Assembly: GCA_963716925.1 (NCBI GenBank)
Contig: CAVQUX010000014.1
Coordinates: forward strand, 434,001-498,000
DNA length: 64,000 bases
From: DAISKN01 sp963716925
GTDB taxonomy: Bacteria > Acidobacteriota > Vicinamibacteria > Marinacidobacterales > SMYC01
Reading direction: 5' to 3'
Positions 62,629-64,000 of this stretch are shown here, one piece after another. The notes below the pieces were generated by a model. The model was not told where the DNA came from and ran no database searches. It saw nothing but the letters and a program-made list of their open reading frames with translations. The translations under genes were made by a program, and so were the position numbers. Each line of letters begins with the position of its first letter. Within the stretch, counting starts at the first letter, position 1.

Positions 62629-62893
62629 ATGGCTATGCCCGTTGACGAAAAGCCCGTCCGTCAGAGTGTAAGCCTTCCTCCAAGCGTCGCCCGCCGGGTG
62701 AGAACCTTGGCGAAAACGAACCGCACCAGCACCAACCGGATCCTCGTCGTACCTGATCGAGTCCGGCCTCGAGGCCCAGGAACGGGAGCGAAGGCGCTTC
62801 TTCGAGCTCGCGGATCGACTGACGCAATCTCGTGACAAGAACGAACAGAGCCGATTGAAGAAAGAGCTGGCCCGCATGACTTTCGGCGACTGA
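62629..62893 (+). pseudogene. Small ribbon-helix-helix-like protein, frameshifted
   Basis: ATG at 62629 (MAMPVDEKPVRQSVSLPPSVA) reads RRVRTLAKTNRTSTNRI, an RHH-like antitoxin core. An extra base at about 62742-62743 shifts the frame, after which SSYLIESGLEAQERERRRFF, ELADRLTQSRDKNEQ and ELARMTFGD continue to TGA at 62891-62893. The stop overlaps the next ATG (TGATG), the coupling typical of a two-gene toxin-antitoxin-like module. Confidence 0.6.
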
Positions 62894-63136
62894 TGCCGAA
62901 GATCCAGTGGACCAACCTGCCTCGGGCTCTTCGGGATCATTTCTTCGAGCGACTCCGCGAGCGGAAGATCACCGCGGAAGATCTTTATCAGCTCAAAGTG
63001 TGGAGGGAGTCGGAGCCAGACGCTCCGGACGGGGCTTTGGTACAAGGATTTCGGCTCGTTCAAGATCTGCGGTGAGGGACAGTTCCCCAAGACCTTCCTG
63101 CTTCGCGATCAATCGGCGAAGGGCTCCAAGCTCTGA
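62893..63136 (+). pseudogene. Small conserved-type protein coupled to RHH gene, frameshifted
   Basis: MPKIQWTNLPRALRDHFFERL starts at 62893, continuing RERKITAEDLYQLKVWRES and PDAPDG. After TTT at about 63036-63038 the frame shifts by one base, and WYKDFGSFKICGEGQFPKTF then LLRDQSAKGSKL follow to TGA at 63136. Proteins of this pattern accompany short RHH proteins in several environmental genomes as far as I recall. A toxin role is a guess. Both members of the pair carry a single-base insertion. Confidence 0.55.
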
Positions 63137-63199
63137 TTCCGGGCGACCGTGAAGACCCGTTTCGACACCTTACCCCCCGTCGGGCTCGATCTCCGCGAG

Positions 63200-64000
63200 T
63201 TAGCGCCGCGCTTCCTCGAATCGCGGCTCGAGCCGGAGCGCGGTTTCGAAGAGAGGGCGCGCCTCCTTCGGGCGGTTCTGGCGCATCAGGATGAGGCCGA
63301 GGTTGAAGGCGTAACGGGGGTTCTCGCTCTCGAGCTCGACGGCCTTGCGGAACGCGGCCTCCGCTTCGGTGAGGCGCGCGTTGCCTCCGAGGGTCATCCC
63401 GAGAGAGTTCCAGTAGGCGGCGCCTCGCGGATCGATCTCCGTCGCTTCCCGAAGGCGCTGGATGGACTCGTCGATTCGTCCCAGGTCCCGGAGAAGCTCC
63501 CCGTACCGCGCACGCAGGAGGGCGTCCTTCGGGGCGAGGGCCACCGCGGTTTCGTAGGCCTTCCGCGCTTCCTCCGCCCTTCCCATCCCCAGCAGGATTG
63601 CCCCTTCACGCTGGTAGAGCGAGGCTACCTGCGGGGAGCGCCTCTGGGCCTCTTTCAGAGCGGAGAGCGCGCCTTTCAGATCTCCTTGTGCGGAGCGCGA
63701 CTGGGCGAGACCCTCCCAGGCTTCGAGCTGGCTCGGGAGCCTTCGTGTCGCTTCCGCAAAATTCCGCTCGGCTTCCTCGTACCGCTCGAGGGCCAGAAGC
63801 CCGCGGGCGAGATTGAAGTGGATCTCGAAGCTCTCGATCTCGAGCTCCAGAAGCTTCTGGTAGCGCTCCACGCTTCCTTGGTAGTTCTTCTCGTGCAGGA
63901 GACGAATGCCATCACGGATGAGCTCGTTCGCGACACGGAACTCGTCGATCTTGTCCTTCGGATCGGCGCCGGGAGTGCTCGACTCCACCGGCGCCGCCGA
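63200..64000 (-). CDS. TPR-rich protein, N-terminus beyond window (probable sulfatase/TPR fusion)
   Basis: At least 266 codons, ending at 63200. A GTG at 63988 is in frame, but the reading frame stays open to the right edge and the first residues GADPKDKIDEFRVANELIRD resemble the C-terminal end of sulfatase domains followed by TPR arrays. About six TPRs follow (NYQGSVERYQKLLELEIESF, RYEEAERNFAEATRRLPSQL, LKGALSALKEAQRRSPQVAS, AEEARKAYETAVALAPKDAL, IDESIQRLREATEIDPRGAA, LTEAEAAFRKAVELESENPR). The sulfatase part is inferred, not seen. Confidence 0.75.
   Translation of the reverse strand, partial: SAAPVESSTPGADPKDKIDEFRVANELIRDGIRLLHEKNYQGSVERYQKLLELEIESFEIHFNLARGLLALERYEEAERNFAEATRRLPSQLEAWEGLAQSRSAQGDLKGALSALKEAQRRSPQVASLYQREGAILLGMGRAEEARKAYETAVALAPKDALLRARYGELLRDLGRIDESIQRLREATEIDPRGAAYWNSLGMTLGGNARLTEAEAAFRKAVELESENPRYAFNLGLILMRQNRPKEARPLFETALRLEPRFEEARR

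Noticed and set aside
1..64000. CRISPR arrays, tRNA or rRNA genes, intact insertion sequences
   Set aside because: No regularly spaced direct repeats with unique spacers, no tRNA T-loop/cloverleaf pattern and no transposase motifs were recognised by reading both strands. Short RNAs could still be missed by eye.

Overview
The window is a high-GC, gene-dense chromosomal segment from a Gram-negative bacterium. Lipoproteins with lipoboxes, an Oar-like TonB-dependent receptor, FG-GAP/ASPIC-UnbV and TPR proteins, sulfatase-like enzymes, and a PilT-type motor beside a classical trp cluster suggest an Acidobacteriota-like lineage (Thermoanaerobaculia type) or, less likely, a myxobacterium-like deltaproteobacterium. 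This is inferred from gene content only. I saw no rRNA, tRNA, CRISPR array or intact insertion sequence.

Layout. 1-11 kb: a truncated PhzF protein, a lipid kinase, two large polytopic membrane proteins of glycosyltransferase character, a YkgJ cysteine-cluster protein, RNase HI, an FG-GAP lipoprotein, a class A beta-lactamase-like serine hydrolase and an ABC-F ATPase. 11-25 kb: a giant TPR/FG-GAP/UnbV secreted protein translationally coupled to a sulfatase-superfamily lipoprotein, a PilT-like ATPase with a duplicated N-terminal domain, a TPR protein, a thiolase plus class III CoA-transferase pair, a UbiB-family kinase and a membrane-anchored lytic transglycosylase. 25.9-31.2 kb (minus strand): amidase, FmdB zinc ribbon, GT2 glycosyltransferase and a polytopic partner.

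31.2-37.0 kb holds the tryptophan operon trpDCFBA followed by a DAHP-synthase homologue. The five trp genes overlap at their stop/start codons. In front of trpD is a complete classical attenuator: a consensus-like promoter, a 17-codon leader peptide with three consecutive Trp codons, and mutually exclusive 1:2, 2:3 and 3:4 stems. This is the most striking element of the window. trpE and trpG are not here.

37-44 kb: a FabZ-like dehydratase, a hybrid histidine kinase with receiver and Hpt domains, and a HemN/HemW-like radical SAM protein. Then comes a disturbed stretch (41.1-43.1 kb) with a truncated gene, a lower-GC orphan gene and a decayed ECF sigma factor, followed by a Uma2 protein. 44-52.5 kb: an exported HpcH/HpaI-type aldolase divergent from a tightly coupled block of two class III aminotransferases, both subunits of a CoA-transferase, a class V aminotransferase and a MATE transporter. 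52.7-58.3 kb: the histidine utilisation operon hutH-hutU-hutI-hutF. 58.6-61.4 kb: an Oar-like TonB-dependent receptor. 61.4-63.1 kb: small toxin-antitoxin-like genes, including a Phd/VapC pair with a perfect palindrome at its start. The right edge cuts a TPR-rich protein, probably the C-terminus of a sulfatase/TPR fusion.

Many otherwise well-conserved genes carry one-base frameshifts (ubiB-like, membrane protein, aminotransferase, MATE, TonB receptor, two small genes), mostly in short homopolymers, while trp and hut are intact. Assembly indels are a live explanation.
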